From: an uncultured Sterolibacteriaceae bacterium
GTDB taxonomy: Bacteria; Pseudomonadota; Gammaproteobacteria; Burkholderiales; Rhodocyclaceae
Direction of reading: 5' to 3'
Assembly (NCBI GenBank): GCA_937888595.1
Contig: CALARK010000026.1
Location: forward strand, 1-64,000
DNA: 64,000 nt
How positions within the stretch are numbered: position 1 is the stretch's first letter; each line of letters opens with the position of its first letter. This document shows positions 16,122 to 24,004 of this stretch, piece by piece. Made by a program: the position numbers and the translations under genes. The notes under the pieces were generated by a model, which was given only the letters and a program-made list of their open reading frames with translations, had not been told where the DNA came from and did not search any database.

Positions 16122-16892
16122 TTACTTGCCTTCGGTGGCGGCCTTCCAGGCCGGGAAGCCGGCGGCGTAGGTACGCACCTTCTTGTAGCCGAGCGCCATC
16201 GCCTTCTTGGCCGACTTGTCGGACAGGTCGCAGGCGAAGCCCTGGCAGAAGAAGATGATTTCCTTCATCTTGTCCTGCGGCAGCTTGCTGGTTTCCTTGT
16301 CGAAGCTGGTGTCCGAGATGTTGATGGCGCCGGGGATGGTGCCCTCGCTCTTGACACGGCGGGCCGGCCGCGAGTCGATCAGCACGATGTCGGCCTTGTC
16401 CTTGATCACCTTTTGCATGAAGGCGGTGCTCACGGACGCGGGTTCGCCGTGGGCCTCCCAGTCCGGGATGCCGGCTTCATAGACCTTGATGTTGGTGTAG
16501 CCCAGCTTCTCGGCCTTGTAGGCGGATTTCGCCGACAGGTCGCAGGTCGGGCCCTGGCAGTAGAAGATGATCTCGGCACCCTTGTCGGCCGGCAGCAGGG
16601 TCGGCGCCAGCTTGTCGAACTGCGATTCGGGGATGTTGATGGCGCCCGGGATGTGGCCGATGTCGTAGCGCCGCGCGGCCGGCCGCGAATCGACGATCAG
16701 CGAAGCCTTCGGGTCGCGGGGCAGGGCCGCATGCTTCTTGACGTAGTCGTAATCGACGACGTGCTGGTAGCGGATCAGGCCTTCCGCCGATTCGGCCGGC
16801 TTGGCGCCGGCGGTTGTGGCGGGTGATTGTGCGCAGCCCGCGACGAGTGCGACGGCAGCGGCGATGGCAATCAGCTTGAGATTCTTCACCAT
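16122..16892 (-). CDS. Lipoprotein with two rhodanese domains
   Basis: A 256-residue protein with a lipoprotein signal (lipobox ALVAGC, Cys near 20). Two rhodanese domains follow (about 40-140 and 150-250). Both have the same unusual active loop, FYCQGPTCDLSAKSA and FFCQGFACDLSDKSA, with two cysteines five residues apart rather than one. The domains look like an internal duplication: KAEKLGYTNIKVYEAGIPDW and KAMALGYKKVRTYAAGFPAW align. It is presumably anchored at the membrane and handles sulfane sulfur in the periplasm, next to the YeeE/YedE importer gene upstream. The exact reaction is unknown. Confidence 0.85.
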   Translation of the reverse strand: MVKNLKLIAIAAAVALVAGCAQSPATTAGAKPAESAEGLIRYQHVVDYDYVKKHAALPRDPKASLIVDSRPAARRYDIGHIPGAINIPESQFDKLAPTLLPADKGAEIIFYCQGPTCDLSAKSAYKAEKLGYTNIKVYEAGIPDWEAHGEPASVSTAFMQKVIKDKADIVLIDSRPARRVKSEGTIPGAINISDTSFDKETSKLPQDKMKEIIFFCQGFACDLSDKSAKKAMALGYKKVRTYAAGFPAWKAATEGK

Positions 16893-16919
16893 GGATGACC
16901 TCCTTAGATCGGGTGATGA

Positions 16920-18146
16920 TTAAAGTACGGTGAATCTTTCTGTGGATTCGTTATACCGTACGAAGGCATACCAGACAGCCAGCAGCAGGCCGCCAACGAT
17001 CAGCGTCCAGCCCCAGCCGGGTATCAGGTCGGGCCAGTAGGCTTGATAGCCCACGGCGGTGATGTCGAAATCCTCGACATTGTCGGGATCGAGCGAGGTG
17101 ATGCCGGTTTTCTTGAGGATGGCGCTGGCGATCGAACCCATCCAGGCGAAGAAGAACATCGTCACCCACAGCTTGAGGTGGCCTTCGCCCATGCGCCACA
17201 GCGAACCCGAGGCGCAGCCGCCGGCGAAGATCATGCCGATGCCGAAGATCATGCCGCCGAGCAGCGAACCGATCCAGAAGGTCGGCGGGATGGCGATGTA
17301 GGGGTCGATCACCTTCTTTTCGAACAGGAAGGCGGCGACGGGGATGCCGATCGCCAGTGCGAGGATCACGGCCTTGGTCATGTCGCCTTCGGCGGTCATG
17401 AAGGGCTCGCGGAAGGCGCGCGCGAAGCACAGCCGCGAGCGGTGCATGATGAAGCCGATCAGGAAGCCGAGCAGCACGATCACGGCGCGCGTCGCCAGTA
17501 CCGTGTCAGGCGAGCTGTACCAGCTGGCGGTCCAGGCCAGCACGCCGACGATGACGGCGAGGCCGGCGAACGGATAGAGCTTCGTGATGCCTTCGGGCAC
17601 GTTGATGGTCGGTGGGGCTTGCATGCCCCACTCGATGTGCTCGAGCGTCCACAGCAGCAGCTTGAGGCCGATCACCGCACCGGTGAGCAGTCCGGCCCAC
17701 ATCATCCAGCCGGCCGGCGAGGAGTGCAATACGGGATTGAAGAAGCCGCCGGTGGTGCAGCCGCCGGCCAGCGAGGCCCCGGTCCCCATGAGGGTGCCGC
17801 CCAGCGCGGCCCAGATCAGTTCGAGCTTCGGCGGCCGGTTGGGCTGGAACTGGCGCGACATCAGCGCGGCGGCGAAGGCGCCGAGCAGCAGCATGATGTT
17901 CATCAGCGACATGCGATGCGTCAGCCAGCCCTCGTCGGGCGCGTGGATGTCGAGCAGCGGCGCGAGGCCGATCAGGAGGTTGATCTGGTCGCCCCAGTAG
18001 CGCACGCCGCCGAACACGCCCCAGAACAGGCCGTTGATCATCAGTGCCGCGACCACCAGCACCAGCAGGATGGCGCCCGTGTAGTGCGACCATTCCTCGA
18101 CGAAAATCTTCTCGTAGTCCGACTTGAATCCGGCAGTCCAGCTCAT
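16920..18146 (-). CDS. YeeE/YedE-family sulfur (thiosulfate-type) transporter
   Basis: A 408-residue membrane protein with about nine to ten helices and two Sulf_transp halves. Conserved Gly-Cys motifs are GGCTTGGFFNP (near 130) and GGCASGSLWRMGEGH (near 310), plus RLCFARAFREP (near 240). In the characterised TsuA/YeeE transporter, equivalent cysteines hand thiosulfate through the membrane. It is longer at the N-terminus than TsuA. The neighbouring rhodaneses and the octahaem tetrathionate-reductase-family cytochrome support a sulfur-oxyanion role. The precise substrate is inferred. Confidence 0.85.
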   Translation of the reverse strand: MSWTAGFKSDYEKIFVEEWSHYTGAILLVLVVAALMINGLFWGVFGGVRYWGDQINLLIGLAPLLDIHAPDEGWLTHRMSLMNIMLLLGAFAAALMSRQFQPNRPPKLELIWAALGGTLMGTGASLAGGCTTGGFFNPVLHSSPAGWMMWAGLLTGAVIGLKLLLWTLEHIEWGMQAPPTINVPEGITKLYPFAGLAVIVGVLAWTASWYSSPDTVLATRAVIVLLGFLIGFIMHRSRLCFARAFREPFMTAEGDMTKAVILALAIGIPVAAFLFEKKVIDPYIAIPPTFWIGSLLGGMIFGIGMIFAGGCASGSLWRMGEGHLKLWVTMFFFAWMGSIASAILKKTGITSLDPDNVEDFDITAVGYQAYWPDLIPGWGWTLIVGGLLLAVWYAFVRYNESTERFTVL

Positions 18147-18195
18147 GGCGACACCTCCCTCAAGATTGCGCCCTCATAGTCCGGCCATGGAAAGT

Positions 18196-18224
18196 CGTCC
18201 GCTCCCGCGAGCGGGAGACGGACG
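18196..18224. other. Hairpin between cytochrome c and YeeE/YedE genes
   Basis: CGTCCG-CTCCCG, loop CGAG, CGGGAG, one bulged A, then CGGACG. This gives a 12-bp stem with a bulge in the 98-bp gap between two leftward genes. No T-run follows. It may set unequal expression of the two genes by RNA stability or partial termination. Confidence 0.4.
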
Positions 18225-18244
18225 CGATCGGTCGCTGATAGGGA

Positions 18245-18631
18245 TCAGCTGCAGCTGGCGGGGGCTTCGCCGTCCTTGGCGCCGCGCTGCAGGAAAATCT
18301 TCACGTCCTCGAGCAGTTCCTGCTCGGGCACGTCGGCGAATTTCTCGGCAGCCTTGTTGCTGGCCTTGATCTTGGCGCGGTAATCCTTGCTGACGTACTG
18401 CTTCACGGATTCCTTGCCCTTGGCATGCTTGTCGGCCTGGATATAGGCACCCCATTCGGCCTTGGTCTTGGCGCTCGGGTTGATCTGGCCGATCGGCGAG
18501 GCGGCGTGGCATGACGTACAGACGCTGCGATAGTAGACGCGGCCGCGTTTCCAGTCGCCATCGTAGGCCTGGGCGACGGAAGCGAACATGGCCGATGCAG
18601 CCATCAGGGCAAAAGCGGAACGCAATTTCAT
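18245..18631 (-). CDS. Small periplasmic monohaem cytochrome c
   Basis: A 128-residue protein with a signal peptide (about 1-22, ASVAQAYDG) and one haem motif, CTSCH, near residue 40. The remainder is Lys/Ala-rich helix. The start at 18631 is chosen because a signal peptide follows directly and GGAGAG lies just upstream. It is the first gene of the leftward sulfur cluster and is divergent from the octahaem cytochrome gene. It may be an electron shuttle for that enzyme. No close family name can be given. Confidence 0.78.
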   Translation of the reverse strand: MKLRSAFALMAASAMFASVAQAYDGDWKRGRVYYRSVCTSCHAASPIGQINPSAKTKAEWGAYIQADKHAKGKESVKQYVSKDYRAKIKASNKAAEKFADVPEQELLEDVKIFLQRGAKDGEAPASCS

Positions 18632-18675
18632 GGTGACTCTCCTCCAATGGGACGCATGGGAAATTGAAATTCGTC

Positions 18676-18691
18676 TGGCCCGAGCATAGCA
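18676..18691 (+). promoter_or_regulatory. Possible sigma-54 (-24/-12) promoter for octahaem cytochrome
   Basis: TGGCCCGAGCATAGCA differs from the TGGCACG-N4-TTGCA consensus at two informative positions and keeps GG and GC exactly 12 bp apart. It would start transcription about 85 bp before the ATG at 18789. A single motif of this quality can occur by chance, and no activator site was identified. Confidence 0.25.
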
Positions 18692-18788
18692 CCCCTTTAG
18701 CCAAACCACATAACCCCTATGGGTAATGGCTATGACGCAATAAGCGTACTAGATTACGTCGCGTGCCAATATGAAACAGGGGGGCATC

Positions 18789-20402
18789 ATGCTACGCAAG
18801 CTGTTCACCGCCACCGTGGCGGTTTTTCTGATGGGGTCGCTGGTCAGCGGCACGGCAGTTGCGGAAGTTTCGGTCAAGCTGAACACGACGGCCGATCACA
18901 CCAAGTTCAAGGAACTGCAGCAGACCTTCAATTCCGGACCGGAGGTCACCAAGGTCTGCCTGTCCTGCCACACGGAAGCGGCCAAGCAGATCCATCGCAC
19001 CAAGCACTGGACCTGGGAGTACCTGAATCCCGATAGCCAGCAGAAGCTGGGCAAGAAGAACGTCCTCAACAACTTCTGCATCTCCGTCGAGTCCAACTAT
19101 GCCGGCTGCACGGCCTGCCACGTCGGCTATGGCTGGAAGGATGCGAACTTCGATTTCACCAAGGAGGAGAGCGTCGACTGCCTGGTCTGCCATGACACCA
19201 CCGGCCTCTACCAGAAGCCGCCGGGACTGGCCGGCAACCCGGTCGTCGGCGAACCCAAGGAATTGCCGCCGGGCTCGGGCAAGTTCATCAAGCCGGTCGA
19301 CCTGACCAAGGTCGCGCAGAAGGTCGGCAAGACCAGCCGCGACACCTGCGGCGCCTGCCACTTCCGCGGCGGCGGCGGCGACGGTGTCAAGCACGGCGAC
19401 ATGGATACCTCCCTGGCCGCGCCGGATGCCGAGGTCGATATCCACATGGATGCCGCCGGCCTCGACTTCACCTGCGGCACCTGCCACAAGGCATCGAGCC
19501 ACGACGTGCCGGGCAGCCGCTACGTCCCGACCGCGCAGGATAAGGGTGGCGCCATCATTCGCGGCATGACGGAGAAGCGCAATCCGGCCACCTGCGTCGC
19601 CTGCCACAGCAACGCGCCACACAAGGAGGCCGACACCAAGCAGGCCGCGCGCCTCAACCACCATGCCAACAAGGTGGCCTGCCAGACCTGCCACATTCCG
19701 TCATTTGCGCGCGGCGGTGTGCCGACCAAGATGAGCTGGGACTGGTCCACGGCCGGCAAGCTCGACAAGGACGGCAAGCAGTTCACCATCAACGATGAGC
19801 ACGGCCATGCCATCTATGCCTCGCACAAGGGCGATTTCGTCCTCGGGCAGAACGTCAAGCCGCAATACCGCTGGTTCAACGGCGAGGTCACCTACACGCT
19901 GCTGGGCGACAAGATCGAGAAGGGGAACGGCGGACCCGTCGGCATCAACAAGATCAACGGCAGCCCGAACGACGGCAAGTCGATGATCTGGCCGTTCAAG
20001 ATCATGCACGGCAAGCAGCCCTACGATCCTGAGTACAAGAACCTGGTCAAGCCGCATACCGCCGGCAACGACGATACCGGCTACTGGAAGAACCTGGACT
20101 GGGAAAAGGCCGTTGCCGCCGGCATGAAGAACACCGGCCTGCCGTTCTCGGGCAAGGTCGACTTCATCGAGACCGAGATGTACTGGCCGATCACCCACAT
20201 GGTCGCGCCCAAGGACAAGGCGGTCGGCTGCGCCGAATGCCATACCAAGGGCGGCCGTCTCGAGGGGGTCGAAGGCGTCTATCTGCCGGGACGCGATGCC
20301 AATCCGCTCATCGACAAGGCCGGCTGGATCCTGGCACTGCTGACGCTGCTCGGCGTGCTTGGCCACGGCGCGTTGCGCATCGTCACCGGACGCAAGCATT
20401 GA
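18789..20402 (+). CDS. otr: Octahaem c-type cytochrome, tetrathionate reductase family (OTR)
   Basis: A 537-residue protein with a signal peptide (about 1-27, LVSGTAVAEV). Eight CxxCH motifs are present: CLSCH, CTACH, CLVCH, CGACH, CGTCH, CVACH, CQTCH and CAECH. One C-terminal helix (about 507-528) would tether it to the membrane. Length, haem number and spacing fit the octahaem tetrathionate reductase family, whose members reduce tetrathionate, nitrite or hydroxylamine in vitro. The ATG at 18789 is chosen over 18771 because a strong AGGGGGG ribosome site lies five bases before it. The next gene is a cytochrome b, so electrons probably come from the quinone pool. Confidence 0.88.
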   Translation: MLRKLFTATVAVFLMGSLVSGTAVAEVSVKLNTTADHTKFKELQQTFNSGPEVTKVCLSCHTEAAKQIHRTKHWTWEYLNPDSQQKLGKKNVLNNFCISVESNYAGCTACHVGYGWKDANFDFTKEESVDCLVCHDTTGLYQKPPGLAGNPVVGEPKELPPGSGKFIKPVDLTKVAQKVGKTSRDTCGACHFRGGGGDGVKHGDMDTSLAAPDAEVDIHMDAAGLDFTCGTCHKASSHDVPGSRYVPTAQDKGGAIIRGMTEKRNPATCVACHSNAPHKEADTKQAARLNHHANKVACQTCHIPSFARGGVPTKMSWDWSTAGKLDKDGKQFTINDEHGHAIYASHKGDFVLGQNVKPQYRWFNGEVTYTLLGDKIEKGNGGPVGINKINGSPNDGKSMIWPFKIMHGKQPYDPEYKNLVKPHTAGNDDTGYWKNLDWEKAVAAGMKNTGLPFSGKVDFIETEMYWPITHMVAPKDKAVGCAECHTKGGRLEGVEGVYLPGRDANPLIDKAGWILALLTLLGVLGHGALRIVTGRKH

Positions 20403-20413
20403 GGGAGATCGTC

Positions 20414-21010
20414 ATGTCGGAAAAAATCTACATCTTCAAGAAATTCGAGCGCTTCTGGCACTGGTCGCAGGCCGGCCTGATCATCTTCCTGATGCTCACA
20501 GGCTTCGAGATCCACGGCGCCTACAGCAACTTCGGCTTCGAAAAGGCGGTGGGCTACCACACGATCGCCGCCTGGTCGCTGGTCGGCCTGTGGGTGTTCG
20601 CGATTTTCTGGCACCTGACGACAGGGGAATGGCGCCAGTACATCCCGACGACCGAAAAGGTCGTGGCGATGGTCCAGTACTACCTGCTCGGCATCTTCAA
20701 GAACTCGCCGCACCCGTTCCGCCAGACCTCGCTGCGCAAGCACAACCCGCTGCAGCGCCTGGCCTACCTCGGCGTGCTGCTGTTCATCAGCCCGCTGATC
20801 TGGGTCACCGGCTGGCTGTACCTGTTCTACGACCAATGGGCGGCGTGGGGGCTGGGCAGCCTCGACCTGTCGCTGGTGGCCACCGGCCACGTCATCGGCG
20901 CCTTCCTGATGCTGCTGTTCCTGATCGCCCACATCTACCTGATCACCGCCGGCGCGACGCTGACCTCGCACCTCAAGGCGATGATCACCGGCTGGGAAGA
21001 AGTGCACTGA
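20414..21010 (+). CDS. Cytochrome b561-type membrane subunit for OTR
   Basis: A 198-residue protein beginning 11 bp after the OTR stop. It has four membrane helices with conserved histidines in FERFWHWSQ (helix 1), GYHTIAAW (helix 2), IFWHLTTG and LIAHIYL (helix 4), the di-haem b pattern of formate-dehydrogenase/Ni-hydrogenase cytochrome b subunits. It probably oxidises quinol and feeds the octahaem enzyme in the periplasm. A clear terminator follows at 21034, so OTR and this gene form a two-gene unit. Confidence 0.87.
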   Translation: MSEKIYIFKKFERFWHWSQAGLIIFLMLTGFEIHGAYSNFGFEKAVGYHTIAAWSLVGLWVFAIFWHLTTGEWRQYIPTTEKVVAMVQYYLLGIFKNSPHPFRQTSLRKHNPLQRLAYLGVLLFISPLIWVTGWLYLFYDQWAAWGLGSLDLSLVATGHVIGAFLMLLFLIAHIYLITAGATLTSHLKAMITGWEEVH

Positions 21011-21033
21011 CCCGCCCGTCCGCAACGACGCGA

Positions 21034-21058
21034 AATCCCCGCTGCGGCGGGGATTTTT
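21034..21058 (+). terminator. Rho-independent terminator after OTR-cytochrome b
   Basis: A 9-bp perfect stem (AATCCCCGC paired with GCGGGGATT) with a TGCG loop, followed by TTT. It lies 23 bp after the cytochrome b stop. Confidence 0.85.
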
Positions 21059-21069
21059 CGTTGCGGCGC

Positions 21070-21093
21070 GCCGTCCCGCCGGCGCCGACTTTT
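21070..21093 (-). repeat. Dispersed 24-bp repeat, exact copy at chrA 3' end
   Basis: A perfect copy in reverse orientation, one base beyond the chrA stop codon and 11 bp after the terminator of the opposite operon. Confidence 0.9.
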
Positions 21094-21094
21094 C

Positions 21095-22444
21095 CTACGG
21101 CAGCAGGGACAGGGCCAGCCCGAGCAGCGCACAGGCGCCGATGACTTTCATGATGTCCGCCTGGTATTTCCACAACGCGATGAAGGCCGCTGCGGCGATC
21201 AGCACCGACAGCCCGGCGAACGGTCCGGCGAAGGGCGCGGCTGCGGTCGCCTGCGGCCAGAAGGTATGCCAGGCGAAGAACACGGCCAGGTTGAGGATCA
21301 CGCCGACCACCGCGGCGGTGATGGCGGTGAGCGGCGCAGTGAATTTCAACTCGCCGCGCGTCGCCTCGACCAGCGGCCCGCCGGCGAGGATGAACCAGAA
21401 GCTCGGCAGGAAGGTGAAGAAGGTGGCCACCGTCGCACCGGCGAGTCCGGCGCCGATGTAGCCGACCCAGGTGACGATCATGATCAGCGGGCCGGGCGTC
21501 GTCTCGCCGAGGGCGAGGCCGTCCATCATCTGCGGGCCGGTGAGCCAGCCGAACTGCTCGACGGCCGCCTGATAGACGTAAGGCAGCACGGCATACGCGC
21601 CGCCGATGGTGAGGAAGGCGGCGCCGGTGAAAAACTCGCCCATGTCGCGTAGCGTCGCGGCGCCGGCCGTGAGGGCCCACGCCACGCTCCAGAGCAGCAC
21701 GAAAGCGGCGGTCGTGGCCACCACCTTGCCCCACGAGAAGCGGGCATGCGCCGGCGGCGGCGTGTCGTCGTCGATCAGGGCCGCGCCGTAGCTGGGGTGC
21801 GCAGCACCGTGGCCGCCGCCGCCCTTGAATTTGGCCGGGGCGAGTTTTCCGCCGATGGTGCCGAGCAGGGCGGCCGCTAGTACGATCCAGGGGAAGTCGA
21901 TCCTGAAAAAGAAAATGCCGGCGAAGGCCAGCATGGCGATGCTGCCCAGCAGCCCGTTCCTGATCGCCTTGTTGCCGATGCGCCAGGCCGCGAACAGCAC
22001 CACCGCCACCACGGCGGGCTTGATGCCGAGGAAGATGCCCTGCACCAGCGGCACGTCGCCGAAGTTGAGATACACGGCGGCCAGTGCCGACAGCAGCACG
22101 AAGGCCGGCAGGAAAAACAGGAGGCCGGCGACGATCGCGCCGCCGATGCCGTGCATCAGCCAGGCGATGTAGATGGCGAGCTGGATCGCCTCGGGTCCCG
22201 GCAGCAGCATGCAGTAGTTGAGCGCATGCAGGAAACGACGTTCGCTGATCCAGCGGCGTTTCTCGACCAGCTCCTGGTGCATCAGGGCGATCTGCCCGGC
22301 CGGGCCGCCGAAGCTGATGAAGCCGAGCTTGAGCCAGTAGGGGAACGCCTCGCCGAGCGAGGGAAAAGTCGGCGCTGGCGGGTGGGCGGGCTTTCCGCCA
22401 TCGCCAAAAGTCGGCGCTGGCGGGACGGCGGTCGGAGTATCCAT
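21095..22444 (-). CDS. chrA: Chromate transporter (CHR family), two-domain
   Basis: A 449-residue membrane protein made of two homologous CHR halves. The first half has GEAFPYWLKLGFISFGGPAGQ and LPGPEAIQLA; the second has FFTGAAFLTIGGAYAVLPY and LGETTPGPLIM. CHR proteins export chromate or related anions. The N-terminus before the first CHR motif (about residues 6-27) is extra: it consists of two copies of PPAPTF, encoded by two copies of the dispersed 24-bp repeat, so this start region is not ancestral. The ATG at 22444 is the first that leaves a plausible gap to the divergent gene at 22523. Confidence 0.85.
   Translation of the reverse strand: MDTPTAVPPAPTFGDGGKPAHPPAPTFPSLGEAFPYWLKLGFISFGGPAGQIALMHQELVEKRRWISERRFLHALNYCMLLPGPEAIQLAIYIAWLMHGIGGAIVAGLLFFLPAFVLLSALAAVYLNFGDVPLVQGIFLGIKPAVVAVVLFAAWRIGNKAIRNGLLGSIAMLAFAGIFFFRIDFPWIVLAAALLGTIGGKLAPAKFKGGGGHGAAHPSYGAALIDDDTPPPAHARFSWGKVVATTAAFVLLWSVAWALTAGAATLRDMGEFFTGAAFLTIGGAYAVLPYVYQAAVEQFGWLTGPQMMDGLALGETTPGPLIMIVTWVGYIGAGLAGATVATFFTFLPSFWFILAGGPLVEATRGELKFTAPLTAITAAVVGVILNLAVFFAWHTFWPQATAAAPFAGPFAGLSVLIAAAAFIALWKYQADIMKVIGACALLGLALSLLP
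22364..22387 (+). repeat. Dispersed 24-bp repeat, first of two in chrA N-terminus
   Basis: Three mismatches (GGGTGGGC at the 3' end). It is translated in chrA as PPAPTF. Confidence 0.6.
22406..22429 (+). repeat. Dispersed 24-bp repeat, second of two in chrA N-terminus
   Basis: One mismatch (C to T at the centre). It lies 42 bp from the first copy in the same orientation and encodes AVPPAPTF at residues 6-13 of ChrA. Confidence 0.8.
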
Positions 22445-22522
22445 GAGGATCGCGGGCCTATCGGTGGGTGGCGGGAGTTTATTCGGTATATTCCTGCGCA
22501 CTAATAACAAGAGGAGCAGTCC

Positions 22523-24004
22523 ATGTCGCAACCGCTGACGCTCTCGCGCGCGGCCCACCTGATCGGCGTGCCCCGCGCCGTGCTGCAGAGGCACATCGCC
22601 GCCGGCGAACTGCCGTCCCACGACGGCATGGTCACCACGGACGACCTGCAGAAGCTATTTCCCGATGTGCGCCTGGAAGATTCGGGCGCCTTCGAGCGCA
22701 TCACCAAGATCCGCGAGGAAGCCTTCGGCAAGCGCATCCGCGAACGCGTGCTGCCGAACCAGGAAGTCCTCGCCCAGCGTCTCGCCGCACAGAGCGAGGA
22801 ACTGGAGGACGTGCGCCGCACGCTGGCGCATTATCACGACCTGATCGAGGCGCTGCGCGAGCGCATCGACATCATGGCCCACGGATCGGCGGCGGAGCAG
22901 TGCGCCGATCTCGGGCGTTTCCTCGACGACGCGCTGGCCGGCGTGCTGGGCAGCGAAGAACCCACGGATACGGTGGCGGTGATGGACAACATGCTGCGCG
23001 TCATGACGGCGCACGTGACGGTGAAGCCTTCGGGCCACGAATTTTTCGTCGAAGGCAGCGAGACGATCCTGTCCGCCGCGCTGCGCGCCGGCCTCGCGCC
23101 GTCCTACGGTTGCGGCAACGGCAACTGCGGCCTGTGCAAGGCGCGCATCGTGTCCGGGCAGACGCGGCAGGTGCACAACAGCGACTACCCCTTCTCGGCC
23201 AGCGAGCGGGCACAGGGCTACGCGCTGCTGTGCTCGCACACGGCGGTGTCCGACCTCGTCGTCGAGATGCTCGAGGCGCAATCGCCGGATGACATCCCGG
23301 AACAGGAGATCATCGCCAAGGTGCGCAGCGTCGAACCGCTGACGAACGACATCCTGAAGCTGCACCTGCAGACGCCGCGCACCAACCGGCTGCGCTTCCT
23401 CGCCGGGCAGGGCGTCACCTTGTCCGTGACCGGCTCGACGGCGAATTTCCGTGGCGACTACCCGGTCGCCTCCTGCCCCTGCGACGACCGCAACCTGATT
23501 TTCCACATCCGCCGCCCACAGGGCGAGGAACGTGACGAATTCGCCGACCGCCTGTTCGCCGGTGCGCTGCAGGCCAACGATGCGGTCAGCCTGTTCGGTC
23601 CCTTCGGCGATTTCACATTGCAGAAGGACTCGGCCAACGACATCGTCTTCATCGCCTGCGACACCGGCTTCGCGCCGGTGAAAAGCCTCGTCGAGCATGC
23701 CTTCGCCTCCGACGTGCCGGGCCTGATCCGGCTGGTCTGGGCGGCGACACGTCCCGACGGCCATTACCTCGAGAACCAGTGCCGTGCCTGGGCCGATGCG
23801 CTGGAGACCTTCAGCTACGTCGCCCTCGCGGCGCCCGACGAAGCCGCGGCTGGCGCAGCGGCCGCGCAGCGGCTGCTCGACGAGGACGGTTTCGCCGGCC
23901 GCGACCTCTACCTCGTCGGTCCGGTGGCCTTCGTCGCCGCGGCCGAGCGCGTGCTGACGGCCGCCGGCCTGCCCGCGGCCCAATTGCGTACGGAGGTGCT
24001 CTGA
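22523..24004 (+). CDS. HTH-coiled coil-2Fe-2S-ferredoxin reductase fusion
   Basis: A 493-residue protein of unusual build. Residues about 1-50 look like a helix-turn-helix of MerR/excisionase type (LTLSRAAHLIGVPRAVLQRH, then IAAGELPSHDGMVTTDDL). Residues 60-120 are a charged helical segment. Residues 165-255 form a plant-type 2Fe-2S domain (YGCGNGNCGLCKARI...LLCSHT). Residues 260-490 form an FAD/NAD(P) reductase (GQGVTLSV, CDTGFAPVKSLV, LYLVGPVAFV). The reductase half resembles CDP-6-deoxy-glucoseen reductase/methane monooxygenase reductase. Its partner oxygenase or acceptor is not in view. The next gene is a MoxR ATPase with a 1-base overlap. A good AGAGGAG ribosome site precedes the ATG. 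Confidence 0.8.
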   Translation: MSQPLTLSRAAHLIGVPRAVLQRHIAAGELPSHDGMVTTDDLQKLFPDVRLEDSGAFERITKIREEAFGKRIRERVLPNQEVLAQRLAAQSEELEDVRRTLAHYHDLIEALRERIDIMAHGSAAEQCADLGRFLDDALAGVLGSEEPTDTVAVMDNMLRVMTAHVTVKPSGHEFFVEGSETILSAALRAGLAPSYGCGNGNCGLCKARIVSGQTRQVHNSDYPFSASERAQGYALLCSHTAVSDLVVEMLEAQSPDDIPEQEIIAKVRSVEPLTNDILKLHLQTPRTNRLRFLAGQGVTLSVTGSTANFRGDYPVASCPCDDRNLIFHIRRPQGEERDEFADRLFAGALQANDAVSLFGPFGDFTLQKDSANDIVFIACDTGFAPVKSLVEHAFASDVPGLIRLVWAATRPDGHYLENQCRAWADALETFSYVALAAPDEAAAGAAAAQRLLDEDGFAGRDLYLVGPVAFVAAAERVLTAAGLPAAQLRTEVL

